Positions 33,920 through 46,636 of a stretch of 64,000 nucleotides of DNA are shown in pieces. Position 1 is the stretch's first letter, and every line of letters starts with the position of its first letter. The position numbers were made by a program, and so were the translations under genes. The notes beneath the pieces were generated by a model. It worked only from the letters and a program-made list of their open reading frames with translations. It searched no databases and was not told where the DNA came from. This stretch comes from Gerris lacustris (taxonomy: Eukaryota; Arthropoda; Insecta; Hemiptera; Gerridae): positions 32,245,128-32,309,127 of the forward strand of contig OX578280.1 in assembly GCA_951217055.1 (NCBI GenBank). The letters are read 5' to 3'.

Positions 33920-36803
33920 TTATTCAACATTTATTTCCCCAAAAAGTTTTAGCCTTAGGACCCTAATTTTTTGCATAGCGTCATTTATTACGGCTTTCTA
34001 CATGACAAAAAATTAAGAACCCCGTAAAGGCGTCCAAACGAATTTTATGGGCATATACAAATTTCAAAATTATGGGGGGGGCCCGGAAAAAATTTTTTCC
34101 GGAAAATTCGTTCATAATCCTTTTTGTGGCGTCAAACAACGGGTGTATACCGAATTTGGTGAGAATCGGACCACCATGCAAATTTGAGTCGAAATTTCCC
34201 TGATTTTGCGGTTCTCGATTTCGGGAAATTTATTGGTCGACAACCATATATGTGTTATACATGGTTGGAAAGATCTTTTTTTTTCAGGGGGGGTCCTACT
34301 CTTGAAAATTTTTTTCCCCGACCAATACTTTCTGAGATAATGGCGTTCAAAGTTTAAACTTTTTTGGCGGGAAACCATGTTTTTTGGGCTTTTCTCGGAA
34401 AATATTGGTCGCGAAGAAAAACGTTCGAGAGTGTCTCCCCTATTAAAAAAAAATTAGCTTTCCAACCATGTATAACACATGTGGGGTCGTCGACCAAAAA
34501 AAAAACATTTTTTTTTCCCCCAAAATGAAGCTAGGCTAGGACCCGTGATTATTTTAGCGAAAATGGAAAGTCGCCCGATCGGGTCGACATATATATCATT
34601 TTAAAGGTTTTGGCATGGCGATCAAGAAAAACTATAATTTTACCCTTAGAAAGCAATTTGGGGAAATTTAAGGGGCTAAGAACGGGTGAAAATTGTGTTT
34701 TTAGTACGTAATTCAATTTCAATCTCTCGTAGTGGGCGTACTTTAGGTCCGACCGCGTCGTGTCTTATATGGACTTAAAGGCCTATTTGCGGGCTACAAA
34801 AAAGGCAATTAGAGTTTTTCTCCACGGGATACAGGGAAAAAGTTAAGCCACTCCGAACCTCGAAAAAGTGTGGATTTATTAATATTACACTGAACCCCAG
34901 ATTATTCAACATTTTTTTCCCCAAAAAATTATTGACTTAAAAGCCTAATTTTTTGCATAGCGACATTAATTACGGATTTCTACATGACAAAAAATTAAGA
35001 ACCCCGTAAAGGCGTCCAAACCAATTTTATGGGCATATAAAAATTTAAAAATTATGGGGGGGGCCCCGAAAATTTTTTTTCGGGAAAATTCTTTCATAAT
35101 CCTTTTTGTGGTGTCAAATAACGGGTGTATACCGAATTTGGTGAAAATCGGACCACCTTCCAAAAATTTGTCGAAATTTCCCTGATTTTGCCGTTCTCGA
35201 TTTCGGGAAATTTTTTGGTCGACAACCATATACGTGTTATACATGGTTGGAAAGATCTTTTTTTTTCAGGGGGGGGTCCTACTCTTGAAAATTTTTTTCC
35301 CCGACCAATACTTTCCGAGATAATGGCGTTCAAACATTTGAACTTTTTGGCGGGAAACCATGTTTTTCGGGCTTTTCTCGGAAAATATTGGTCGCGAAGA
35401 AAAAAGTTCAAGAGTGTCTCCCTTATTAAAAAAAAATTAGCTTTCCAACCATGTATAACACATATGGGGTCGTCGACCAAAAAAAAAAAATTTTTTTTTC
35501 CCCCAAAATGAAGCTAGGCTAGGACCCGTGATTATTTTAGCGAAAATGGAAAGTCGCCCGATCGGGTCGACATATATATCATTTTAAAGGTTTTGGCATG
35601 GCGATCAAGAAAAACTATAATTTTACCCTTAGAAAGCAATTTGGGGAAATTTAAGGGGCTAAGAACGGGTGAAAATTGTGTTTTTAGTACGTAATTCAAT
35701 TTCAATCTCTCGTAGTGGGCGTACTTTAGGTCCGACCGCGTCGTGTCTTATATGGACTTAAAGGCCTATTTGCGGGCTACAAAAAAGGCAATTAGAGTTT
35801 TTCTCCACGGGATACAGGGAAAAAGTTAAGCCACTCCGAACCTCGAAAAAGTGTGGATTTATTAATATTACACTGAACCCCAGATTATTCAACATTTTTT
35901 TCCCCAAAAAATTATTGACTTAAAAGCCTAATTTTTTGCATAGCGACATTAATTACGGATTTCTACATGACAAAAAATTAAGAACCCCGTAAAGGCGTCC
36001 AAACCAATTTTATGGGCATATAAAAATTTAAAAATTATGGGGGGGGCCCCGAAAATTTTTTTTCGGGAAAATTCTTTCATAATCCTTTTTGTGGTGTCAA
36101 ATAACGGGTGTATACCGAATTTGGTGAAAATCGGACCACCTTCCAAAAATTTGTCGAAATTTCCCTGATTTTGCCGTTCTCGATTTCGGGAAATTTTTTG
36201 GTCGACAACCATATACGTGTTATACATGGTTGGAAAGATCTTTTTTTTTCAGGGGGGGGTCCTACTCTTGAAAATTTTTTTCCCCGACCAATACTTTCCG
36301 AGATAATGGCGTTCAAACATTTGAACTTTTTGGCGGGAAACCATGTTTTTCGGGCTTTTCTCGGAAAATATTGGTCGCGAAGAAAAAAGTTCAAGAGTGT
36401 CTCCCTTATTAAAAAAAAATTAGCTTTCCAACCATGTATAACACATATGGGGTCGTCGACCAAAAAAAAAAAATTTTTTTTTCCCCCAAAATGAACCTAG
36501 GCTAGGACCCGTGATTATTTTAGCGAAAATCGAAAGTCGCCCGATCGGGTCGACATATATATCATTTTAAAGGTTTTGGCAAGGCGATCAAGAAAAACTA
36601 TAATTTTACCCTTAAAAAGCAATTTGGGGAAATTTAAGGGGCTAAGAACGGGTGAAAATTGGGTTTTTAGTACGTAATTCAATTTCAATGTCTCGTAGTG
36701 GGCGTACTTTAGGTCCGACCGCGTCGTGTCTTATATGGACTTAAAGGCCTATTTGCGGGCTACAAAAAAGGCAATTAGAGTTTTTCTCCACGGCATACAG
36801 GGA
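33920..36803. repeat. 983-bp modules x3, cassette 7
   Basis: Inverted repeats at 34,234-34,496, 35,216-35,479 and 36,199-36,462. The first has a centre variant, gttcaaagtttaaac, partly shared with the aberrant module at 26,151. Modules two and three look identical over about 983 bp, including shared 'gtcaaataacggg' and 'cccttattaaa' variants. Confidence 0.9.
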
Positions 36804-38687
36804 AAATGTTATTCCGATTTGTAGAATTTCGAAAAAGCCCTTAAAAAGATATTCGGGCCCCCCCACTGCGCCCGGGCACCGGTGAAAATAAAATCGAAGA
36901 AGGTTTCGGAAAAGCACCGCAAAATAAAGACGCCCACAAAAAATCAACCCGATATTCGCATTATAGAGGGAGCTACGGCGGTTTAAAGTCGAAAAAAGCG
37001 GTATAAAAGGTAGCGTCAAAAAAGACGAAAATTTTGAAATTTCGTCATTTTTTTTCTCGACAACTATAAGTCGTAGGACGCTAATTTTTTGTATAGCGTT
37101 AATTATCACATATGTCTACACGTAAAAAAATCAAGGGCCCCATAAAATAAGTGGGGGAAATTTTATGGACAGACGAAAATTTCAAAAATTCGGGGGGGGC
37201 CCGGAAATCGAAATTTCAAAAAACGAAGGGGCTGGTCAGAGATCCGAGAGCAAACCTGAAAAGGTGCAATTGGTCCCAATTCCCCACTTTTAAAACCCTA
37301 GGAGGAGATACAACATTTACGCGAAAATTACCACATCCGGTTTTGGGCGAAAAATGTTTCGTTCCCCTCCCCACGGCGCCCGGAAACCGGCGAAAAAAAA
37401 CCGAAAGAGGTTTCGTGTAGAGGACAGATGGGGTCAGACGCCCAATAAGTTTCGTTCGCCTAAGCGCATTTTAAGGGGGGCTACAGGGGCCCCGAAGTGA
37501 AAAAAAAAAAAGTACGAAATTCCTATTTTTTTTACATTTCCCCCTCCAGGAAGAGAACCGTTCGCAGTGAAAAAAAAAATCGACCTGATCCTTTCAGCGG
37601 ACCGTTCACCCGAAATACCCTGTGAGTCCCGTCGGGAAATTCCCAAATTTAAGACAAAGCCCCCACACCTCAAGTGGGCAAGGTCGTGTTTTTCGGCCGA
37701 AATCGACCCAAAATAGGGGTTTTCGCCCCCCCACGGGAAAAATGTCGCCAGCTAAGAAAAAAGAAAGACGGTTTCCCGTAGACCACTATGTGCTGAAACT
37801 ACCCTGCGAGTCCCGTCCGGGAATTCCCAAGTTGAAGACAAAGCCCCCGCACATTAAGTGGGGAGGGTCGGCCCTAAAAACACGAAAATCGGCCCGTCGG
37901 CGGTACGCGGTCCGCCCCCGCCGCCGCCCCCCGGCTCCGACCGCCTTCGGAATTTTTTCCGTTTAACCTACCGGGGAAACCTACCGGACGCCCTTCAAAC
38001 GGTATTTCCCCGACTTTTACTCGCTGAGAAAAAAAATGACGAAAATTTTTTTTTCGCATTTTCCGTTTTGCGGTAAAACGGGGGGGCTTCCCGACGCCAA
38101 ACGGAAAGTAGGGAAAATCCGCGGGGGGTATTTTCTCACTCGTAAGACTCCTCCCTAAAATGTATCAGGTGGAAAAAAATTCAGCGTGCGCGGTTGCCGC
38201 GCCGCGATTTTTCGAAATTTTTTTTTCCCCCCGAAAAACGGTTTTTTCCGCATAACTCGAAAACGGAGGACCGCAGCGGTCCGACCCAAAGGACCTTTTT
38301 TGTAGGGCACTCGATTTAGGAAAAAATAGTTTTTTGTTTTTTTTTTAAAGTGAACAGGGAAAAAGATACGGGCGTCCGAAAAAGGCCCCAAAAAGGGGTG
38401 TTTTCGAATTTTAGCGCCCCCCCTGTCGGTCGGGGGGGAAAAAGTTTCGAGTAAAAGTCGTAGCCCTAGACGCGCCCCACGACGCCCCGGCGTCAAAATA
38501 TTTTTTTTCCGACACCCGCGCCCCCCAGGTCCGACCGGGAAAACGGGCCTTCCCGACGGGAATATCTCGAAAACGGGTAATCCGAGAGCGGCGAGCTCGA
38601 TTTTCCCCATTGTCGGGACCGGACCCGACCCTCCCCCCCCCCTAACTCCCCCCTACCACCCCCAGGGAAAAAAAATCCTTCCTGAAT
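36804..38687. repeat. Family A tail, cassette 7
   Basis: Two subrepeats (near 37,617 and 37,802). The GC-rich end has 'gacgccccggcgtcaaaata' near 38,480, shared only with cassette 9. C-rich tract 38,632-38,663. Confidence 0.87.
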
Positions 38688-38741
38688 TAGTATATATAAC
38701 TAGCTGGTCCCGTGGCCGCCGCAAGCGGCGGCCAACGGGAC
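38688..38741. other. Cassette boundary A8 (variant palindrome)
   Basis: The TA element is tagtatatataacta, the same 15-bp form found at the A-to-B switch (48,521). GC hairpin at 38,707-38,741. Confidence 0.88.
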
Positions 38742-38754
38742 GCAGCTAGCGGTC

Positions 38755-38964
38755 AGCGCCGGTATAGTGTTGGCGCCCGTATAGTGTTGGCGCCGGTATA
38801 GTGTTGGCGCCGGTATAGTGTTGGCGCCGGTATAGTGTCGGCGCTGGTACAGTGTTGGCGCCGGTACAGTGTTGGCGCCGGTACAGTGTTGGCGCCGGTG
38901 TAGTGTCGGCGCCGGTATAGTGTCGGCGCCGGTATAGTGTCGGCGCCCGTACGGAGTCGGCGCT
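38755..38964. repeat. 17-bp minisatellite, cassette 8
   Basis: 210 bp. It shares 'gtcggcgctgg' near 38,835 with cassette 6, consistent with the 6+7 / 8+9 pairing. Confidence 0.93.
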
Positions 38965-39319
38965 CGACAGGTCGGGTTCGGTGAAAATCGAAAGTCGCCC
39001 GATCGGGTCGATATACATATCGTTTCAAAGGTTTCGGCACGGCGGTCGAGAAGAACCGTAGTTTTACCCGGATAAAGCCGTTTGGGGAAATTTTGAAGGC
39101 AGAAAACGGGTGAAAGTCGGGTTTTTAGTGCGCAGTTCAATTTCAATCTCTCGTAGCGGGCGTACTTGAGGTCCGACCGCCTCGTGTCATATACGGGCTT
39201 AAAGGTCTATTTGCGGGCTACAAAAAAGTCCCGTAGCGTTTTTCTCCAGGGGATACGGGGAAAAAGGTAGGCCACTTGGAAGAGCGGAAAAAGGCGGATT
39301 AATTAATTTTAGACTGAAC

Positions 39320-41229
39320 CCCAAATTATTCAACATTTTTTTCCCCAAAAAGTTTTAGCTTTAAGACCCTAATTTTTTGCATAGCGTCATTTATTACGGC
39401 TTTCTACATGACAAAAAATTGAGAACCCCGTAAAAGCGTCCAAACGAATTTTACGGGCATATACAAATTTCAAAATTAGGGGGGGGGGCCCGAAAAATTT
39501 TTTTTCGGGAAAATTCTTTCATAATCCTTTTTGTGGTGTCAAACAACGGGTGTATACCGAATTTGGTGAAAATCGGACCACCTTCCAAAAATTTGTCGAA
39601 ATTTCCCTGATTTTGCGGTTCTCGATTTCGGGAAATTTTTTGGTCGACAACCATATACGTGTTATACATGGTTGGAAAGATTATTTTTTTTCAGGGGGGG
39701 GTCCTACTCTTGAAAAAAATTTTTCCCGACCAATACTTTCCGAGATAATGGCGTTCAAACATTTGAACTTTTTGGCGGGAAACCATGTTTTTTGGGCTTA
39801 TCTCGGAAAATATTGGTCGGGAAGATAAAAAGTCAAGAGCATCTCCCCTATTAAAAAAAAATTAGCTTTTCAACCATGTATAACACATGTGGGGTCGTCG
39901 ACCAAAAAAAAAAAAAAATTTTTTCCCCCAAAATGAAGCTAGGCTAGGACCCGTGATTATTTTAGCGAAAATCGAAAGTCGCCCGATCGGGTCGACATAT
40001 ATATCATTTTAAAGGTGTTGGCAAGGCGATTTAGAAAAACTATAATTTTACCCTTAAAAAGCAATTTGGGGAAATTTAAGAGGCAAAGAACGGGTGAAAA
40101 TTGGGATTTTAGTACGTAATTCAATTTCAATCTCTCGTAGTGGGCGTACTTTAGGTCCGACCGCGTCGTGTCTTATATGGACTTAAAGGCCTATTTGCGG
40201 GCTACAAAAAAGGCAATTCGAGTTTTTCTCCACGGGATACAGGGAAAAAGTTAAGCCACTCCGAACCTCGAAAAAGTGTGGATTTATTAATATTACACTG
40301 AACCCCAGATTATTCAACATTTTTTTTCCCAAAAAGTTTTAGCCTTAGAACCCTAATTTTTTGCATAGCGTCATTTATTACGGCTTTCTACATGACAAAA
40401 AATTAAGAACCCCGTAAAGGCGTCCAAACGAATTTTATGGGCATATACAAATTTCAAAATTATGGGGGGGGGCCCGGAAATTTTTTTTTCCGGGGAATTC
40501 GTTCATAATCCTTTTTGTGGCGTCAAACAACGGGTGTATACCGAATTTGGTGAGAATCGGACCACCATGCAAATTTGAGTCGAAATTTCCCTGATTTTGC
40601 CGTTCTCGATTTCGGGAAATTTTTTGGTCGACAACCATATACGTGTTATACATGGTTGGAAAGATTTTTTTTTTTCAGGGGGGGGTCCTTCTCTTGAAAA
40701 TTTTTTTTCCCGACCAATACTTTCCGAGATAATGGCGTTCAAACATTTGAACTTTTTGGCGGGAAACCATGTTTTTCGGGCTTTTCTCGGAAAATATTGG
40801 TCGAGAAGAAAAAAGTTGAAGAGTGTCTCCCCTATTAAAAAAAAATTAGCTTTCCAACCATGTATAACACATGTGGGGTCGTCGACCAAAAAAAAAAAAT
40901 TTTTTTTTTCCCCCAAAATGAACCTAGGCTAGGACCCGTGATTATTTTAGCGAAAATCGAAAGTCGCCCGATCGGGTCGACATATATATCATTTTAAAGG
41001 TTTTGGCAAGGCGATTAAGAAAAACTATAATTTTACCCTTAAAAAGCAATTTGGGGAAATTTAAGGGGCTAAGAACGGGTGAAAATTGGGTTTTTAGTAC
41101 GTAATTCAATTTTAATTTCTCGTAGTTGGCGTAATTTAGGTCCGACCGCGTTGTGTCTTATATGGACTTAAAGGCCTATTTGCGGGCTACAAAAAAGGCT
41201 ATTAGAGTTTTTCTCCACGGGATACAGGG
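39320..41229. repeat. 983-bp modules x2, cassette 8
   Basis: Inverted repeats at 39,641-39,904 and 40,625-40,888. The second is of the 'ccatgcaaatttgagtcg' subtype. Confidence 0.9.
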
Positions 41230-43113
41230 AAAATGTTATTCCGATTTGTAGAATTACGAAAAAGCCCTTATAAAGATATTCGGGCCCCCCCCACTGCGCC
41301 CAAGCACGGGTGAAAATAAAATCGAAGAAGATTTCGGAAAAGCACCGCGAAATAAAGATGCCCACAAAAAATCAACCCGATATTCGCATTATAGAGGGAG
41401 CTACGGCGGTTTAAAGTCGAAAAATGCGGTATAGAAGCTAGCGTCGAAAAATACGTAATTTTCGAAATTTCGACATTTTTTTTCTCGAAAACTATAAGTC
41501 GTAGGACCCTAATTTTTTGTATAGCGTTATTCCTTACAGATGTCTATATTTAAAAAAATCAAGGGCCCCATAAAATAAATAGGGAAAATTTTATGGGCAG
41601 ACGAAAATTTCAAAAATTCGGGGGGGGCCCCAAAATCGAAATTTCAAAAAACGAAGGGCTCGGTCAGAAATCCGGGACCTAACCTGAAAAGGTGCAATCG
41701 GTCCCAATTCCCCACTTTTAAAACCCTAGGAGGAGATACAACATTTACGCGAAAATTACCACATCCGGTTTTGGGCGAAAAACGATATGTCCCCCTCCCC
41801 ACGGCGCCCGGAAACCGACGAAAAAAAACCGAAAGAGGTTTCGTGTAGAGGACAGATGGGGTCAGACGCCCCATAAGTTTCGTTCGCCTCATCGCATTTT
41901 AAGGGGGGCTACGGGGGCCCCGAAGTGAGAAAAAAAAAAGTACGAAATTCCGATTTTTTTTACGTTTCCCCCTCCAGGAAGAGAACCGTTTGGGTGAAAA
42001 GAAAAATCGACCTGATCCTTTTAGAGGACCGTATACCCGAAATACCCTGCGAGTCCTGTCCGGATATCCCCAACTGGAAAAAAAGCCCCCGTACCTAAAG
42101 TGGGCAGGGTCGTGGTTTTCGGCCGAAATCGACCCAAAATGGGGGTTCTCACCCCCCCAAGGGAAAAATGTCGTCAGCTAAGAAAAAAGAAAGACTGTTT
42201 CCCGTAGGCCACTACGTGGTGAAACTACCCTGAGAGTCCCGTCGGGAAATTCCCAAGTTGAAGAGGGGAGCGGCGATTTTGAAGTTCGCCGGGTCGGCCG
42301 GAAAAACGCGAAAATCGGCCCGTCGGCGGTACGCGGTCCGCCCCCGCCGCCGCCCCCCGCCTCCGACCGCCTTCGAAATTTTTTTCCTTTAACCTACCGG
42401 GGAAACCTACCGGACGCCCTTCAAACGGTATTTCCCCGACTTTTACTCGCGGAGAAAAAAAATGACGAAATTTTTTTTTTCGCATTTTCCGTTTTGCGGT
42501 AAAACGGGGGGAGTTCCCGACGCCAAACGGAAAGTAGGGAAAATCCGCGGGTGGTATTTTCTCACTCGTGGGACTCCCCCCTAAAATGTATCAGGTGGAA
42601 AAAAATTCAGCGTGCGCGGTTGCCGCGCCGCGATTTTTTAAAGAAAAATTTTCCCCCCGAAAAACGGTTTTTTCCGCATAACTCGAAAACGGAGGACCGC
42701 AGCGGTCCGACCCAAAGGACCTTTTTTGTAGGCAACCAAATTTAGGAAAAAATAGTTTTTTGTTTTTTTTTTAAAATGAATAGGGAAAAAGATACACGCG
42801 GTCGAAAAAGGCCCCAAAATCGGGTGTTTTCGATTTTTAGCGCCCCCCCCGTGCGTCGGGGGGAAAAAAGTTTCGAGTAAAAGTCGTCGCCCCCGACGCG
42901 CCCCACGACGCCCGGGGGTCGGAATATTTTTTTTCTCTCACCCGCGCCCCCCAGGACCCGCCGGGAAATCGGGCATTCCCGACGGGAATATCTCGAAAAC
43001 CGCTTGTCGGAGGACGGCGGGACCGATTTTCCCCATTGTCGGGACCGGACCGGACCCGACCCCCCCCCTATCACCCCCCTACCACCCCCAGGGAAAAAAA
43101 ATCCTTCCTGAAA
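41230..43113. repeat. Family A tail, cassette 8
   Basis: Two subrepeats (near 42,043 and 42,228), matching cassette 6 at an offset of about 9,833 bp with scattered substitutions, and diverging in the GC-rich end after 42,820. C-rich tract about 43,060-43,090. Confidence 0.87.
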
Positions 43114-43168
43114 TAGTATATATATACTAGCTGGTCCCGTGGCCGCCGCAAGCGGCGGCCAACGGGAC
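43114..43168. other. Cassette boundary A9
   Basis: Perfect 16-bp TA palindrome (43,114-43,129), GC hairpin 43,134-43,168. Confidence 0.9.
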
Positions 43169-43181
43169 GCAGCTAGCGGTC

Positions 43182-43391
43182 AGCGCCGGTATAGTGTTGG
43201 CGCCCGTATAGTGTTGGCGCCGGTATAGTGTTGGCGTCGGTATAGTGTTGGCGCCGGTATAGTGTTGGCGCCGGTACAGTGTTGGCGCCGGTACAGTGTT
43301 GGCGCCGGTACAGTGTCGGCGCCGGTGTAGTGTTGGCGCCGGTATAGTGTCGGCGCCGGTATAGTGTCGGCGCCCGTACGGAGTCGGCGCT
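43182..43391. repeat. 17-bp minisatellite, cassette 9
   Basis: 210 bp, the twin of the cassette 7 array. Confidence 0.93.
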
Positions 43392-43749
43392 CGACAGGTC
43401 GGGTTCGGTGAAAATCGAAAGTCGCCCGATCGGGTCGATATACATATCGTTTCAAAGGTTTCGGCACGGCGGTCGAGAAGAACCGTAGTTTTACCCGGAT
43501 AAAGCCGTTTGGGGAAATTTTGAAGGCAGAAAACGGGTGAAAGTCGGGTTTTTAGGGCGCAGTTCAATTTCAATCTCTCGTAGCGGGCGTACTTGAGGTC
43601 CGACCGCCTCGTGTCATATACGGGCTTAAAGGTCTATTTGCGGGCTACAAAAAAGTCCCGTAGCGTTTATCTCCACGGGTTACGGGGACAAAGATATGCC
43701 ACTTTGAAGAGCGGAAAAAGGCGGATTAATTAATTTTAGACTGAACCCC

Positions 43750-46636
43750 AAATTATTCAACATTTATTTCCCCAAAAAGTTTTAGCCTTAGGACCCTAAT
43801 TTTTTGCATAGCGTCATTTATTACGGCTTTCTACATGACAAAAAATTAAGAACCCCGTAAAGGCGTCCAAACGAATTTTATGGGCATATACAAATTTCAA
43901 AATTATGGGGGGGGCCCGGAAAAAATTTTTTCCGGAAAATTCGTTCATAATCCTTTTTGTGGCGTCAAACAACGGGTGTATACCGAATTTGGTGAGAATC
44001 GGACCACCATGCAAATTTGAGTCGAAATTTCCCTGATTTTGCGGTTCTCGATTTCGGGAAATTTATTGGTCGACAACCATATATGTGTTATACATGGTTG
44101 GAAAGATCTTTTTTTTTCAGGGGGGGTCCTACTCTTGAAAATTTTTTTCCCCGACCAATACTTTCTGAGATAATGGCGTTCAAAGTTTAAACTTTTTTGG
44201 CGGGAAACCATGTTTTTTGGGCTTTTCTCGGAAAATATTGGTCGCGAAGAAAAACGTTCGAGAGTGTCTCCCCTATTAAAAAAAAATTAGCTTTCCAACC
44301 ATGTATAACACATGTGGGGTCGTCGACCAAAAAAAAAACATTTTTTTTTCCCCCAAAATGAAGCTAGGCTAGGACCCGTGATTATTTTAGCGAAAATGGA
44401 AAGTCGCCCGATCGGGTCGACATATATATCATTTTAAAGGTTTTGGCATGGCGATCAAGAAAAACTATAATTTTACCCTTAGAAAGCAATTTGGGGAAAT
44501 TTAAGGGGCTAAGAACGGGTGAAAATTGTGTTTTTAGTACGTAATTCAATTTCAATCTCTCGTAGTGGGCGTACTTTAGGTCCGACCGCGTCGTGTCTTA
44601 TATGGACTTAAAGGCCTATTTGCGGGCTACAAAAAAGGCAATTAGAGTTTTTCTCCACGGGATACAGGGAAAAAGTTAAGCCACTCCGAACCTCGAAAAA
44701 GTGTGGATTTATTAATATTACACTGAACCCCAGATTATTCAACATTTTTTTCCCCAAAAAATTATTGACTTAAAAGCCTAATTTTTTGCATAGCGACATT
44801 AATTACGGATTTCTACATGACAAAAAATTAAGAACCCCGTAAAGGCGTCCAAACCAATTTTATGGGCATATAAAAATTTAAAAATTATGGGGGGGGCCCC
44901 GAAAATTTTTTTTCGGGAAAATTCTTTCATAATCCTTTTTGTGGTGTCAAATAACGGGTGTATACCGAATTTGGTGAAAATCGGACCACCTTCCAAAAAT
45001 TTGTCGAAATTTCCCTGATTTTGCCGTTCTCGATTTCGGGAAATTTTTTGGTCGACAACCATATACGTGTTATACATGGTTGGAAAGATCTTTTTTTTTC
45101 AGGGGGGGGTCCTACTCTTGAAAATTTTTTTCCCCGACCAATACTTTCCGAGATAATGGCGTTCAAACATTTGAACTTTTTGGCGGGAAACCATGTTTTT
45201 CGGGCTTTTCTCGGAAAATATTGGTCGCGAAGAAAAAAGTTCAAGAGTGTCTCCCTTATTAAAAAAAAATTAGCTTTCCAACCATGTATAACACATATGG
45301 GGTCGTCGACCAAAAAAAAAAAATTTTTTTTTCCCCCAAAATGAAGCTAGGCTAGGACCCGTGATTATTTTAGCGAAAATGGAAAGTCGCCCGATCGGGT
45401 CGACATATATATCATTTTAAAGGTTTTGGCATGGCGATCAAGAAAAACTATAATTTTACCCTTAGAAAGCAATTTGGGGAAATTTAAGGGGCTAAGAACG
45501 GGTGAAAATTGTGTTTTTAGTACGTAATTCAATTTCAATCTCTCGTAGTGGGCGTACTTTAGGTCCGACCGCGTCGTGTCTTATATGGACTTAAAGGCCT
45601 ATTTGCGGGCTACAAAAAAGGCAATTAGAGTTTTTCTCCACGGGATACAGGGAAAAAGTTAAGCCACTCCGAACCTCGAAAAAGTGTGGATTTATTAATA
45701 TTACACTGAACCCCAGATTATTCAACATTTTTTTCCCCAAAAAATTATTGACTTAAAAGCCTAATTTTTTGCATAGCGACATTAATTACGGATTTCTACA
45801 TGACAAAAAATTAAGAACCCCGTAAAGGCGTCCAAACCAATTTTATGGGCATATAAAAATTTAAAAATTATGGGGGGGGCCCCGAAAATTTTTTTTCGGG
45901 AAAATTCTTTCATAATCCTTTTTGTGGTGTCAAATAACGGGTGTATACCGAATTTGGTGAAAATCGGACCACCTTCCAAAAATTTGTCGAAATTTCCCTG
46001 ATTTTGCCGTTCTCGATTTCGGGAAATTTTTTGGTCGACAACCATATACGTGTTATACATGGTTGGAAAGATCTTTTTTTTTCAGGGGGGGGTCCTACTC
46101 TTGAAAATTTTTTTCCCCGACCAATACTTTCCGAGATAATGGCGTTCAAACATTTGAACTTTTTGGCGGGAAACCATGTTTTTCGGGCTTTTCTCGGAAA
46201 ATATTGGTCGCGAAGAAAAAAGTTCAAGAGTGTCTCCCTTATTAAAAAAAAATTAGCTTTCCAACCATGTATAACACATATGGGGTCGTCGACCAAAAAA
46301 AAAAAATTTTTTTTTCCCCCAAAATGAACCTAGGCTAGGACCCGTGATTATTTTAGCGAAAATCGAAAGTCGCCCGATCGGGTCGACATATATATCATTT
46401 TAAAGGTTTTGGCAAGGCGATCAAGAAAAACTATAATTTTACCCTTAAAAAGCAATTTGGGGAAATTTAAGGGGCTAAGAACGGGTGAAAATTGGGTTTT
46501 TAGTACGTAATTCAATTTCAATGTCTCGTAGTGGGCGTACTTTAGGTCCGACCGCGTCGTGTCTTATATGGACTTAAAGGCCTATTTGCGGGCTACAAAA
46601 AAGGCAATTAGAGTTTTTCTCCACGGCATACAGGGA
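43750..46636. repeat. 983-bp modules x3, cassette 9
   Basis: Inverted repeats at 44,067-44,329, 45,049-45,312 and 46,032-46,295. Each lies exactly 9,833 bp after its twin in cassette 7. Confidence 0.9.

Larger units (their letters stand above)
33299..38704. repeat. Family A cassette 7 (three modules, 5,406 bp)
   Basis: This cassette appears identical to cassette 9 (43,132-48,535) at a constant offset of 9,833 bp, down to private variants such as 'agggcgcag' in the head flank and 'tttattggtcgac' in the first module. Within it, modules two and three also appear to be exact 983-bp copies of each other. It is therefore among the most recently amplified parts of the window. Confidence 0.9.
38705..43131. 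repeat. Family A cassette 8 (two modules, 4,427 bp)
   Basis: A regular two-module cassette. The tail resembles that of cassette 6, but the head and modules are no closer to cassette 6 than to others. This suggests that exchange has reshuffled parts independently since the 9.83-kb duplication. Confidence 0.88.
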
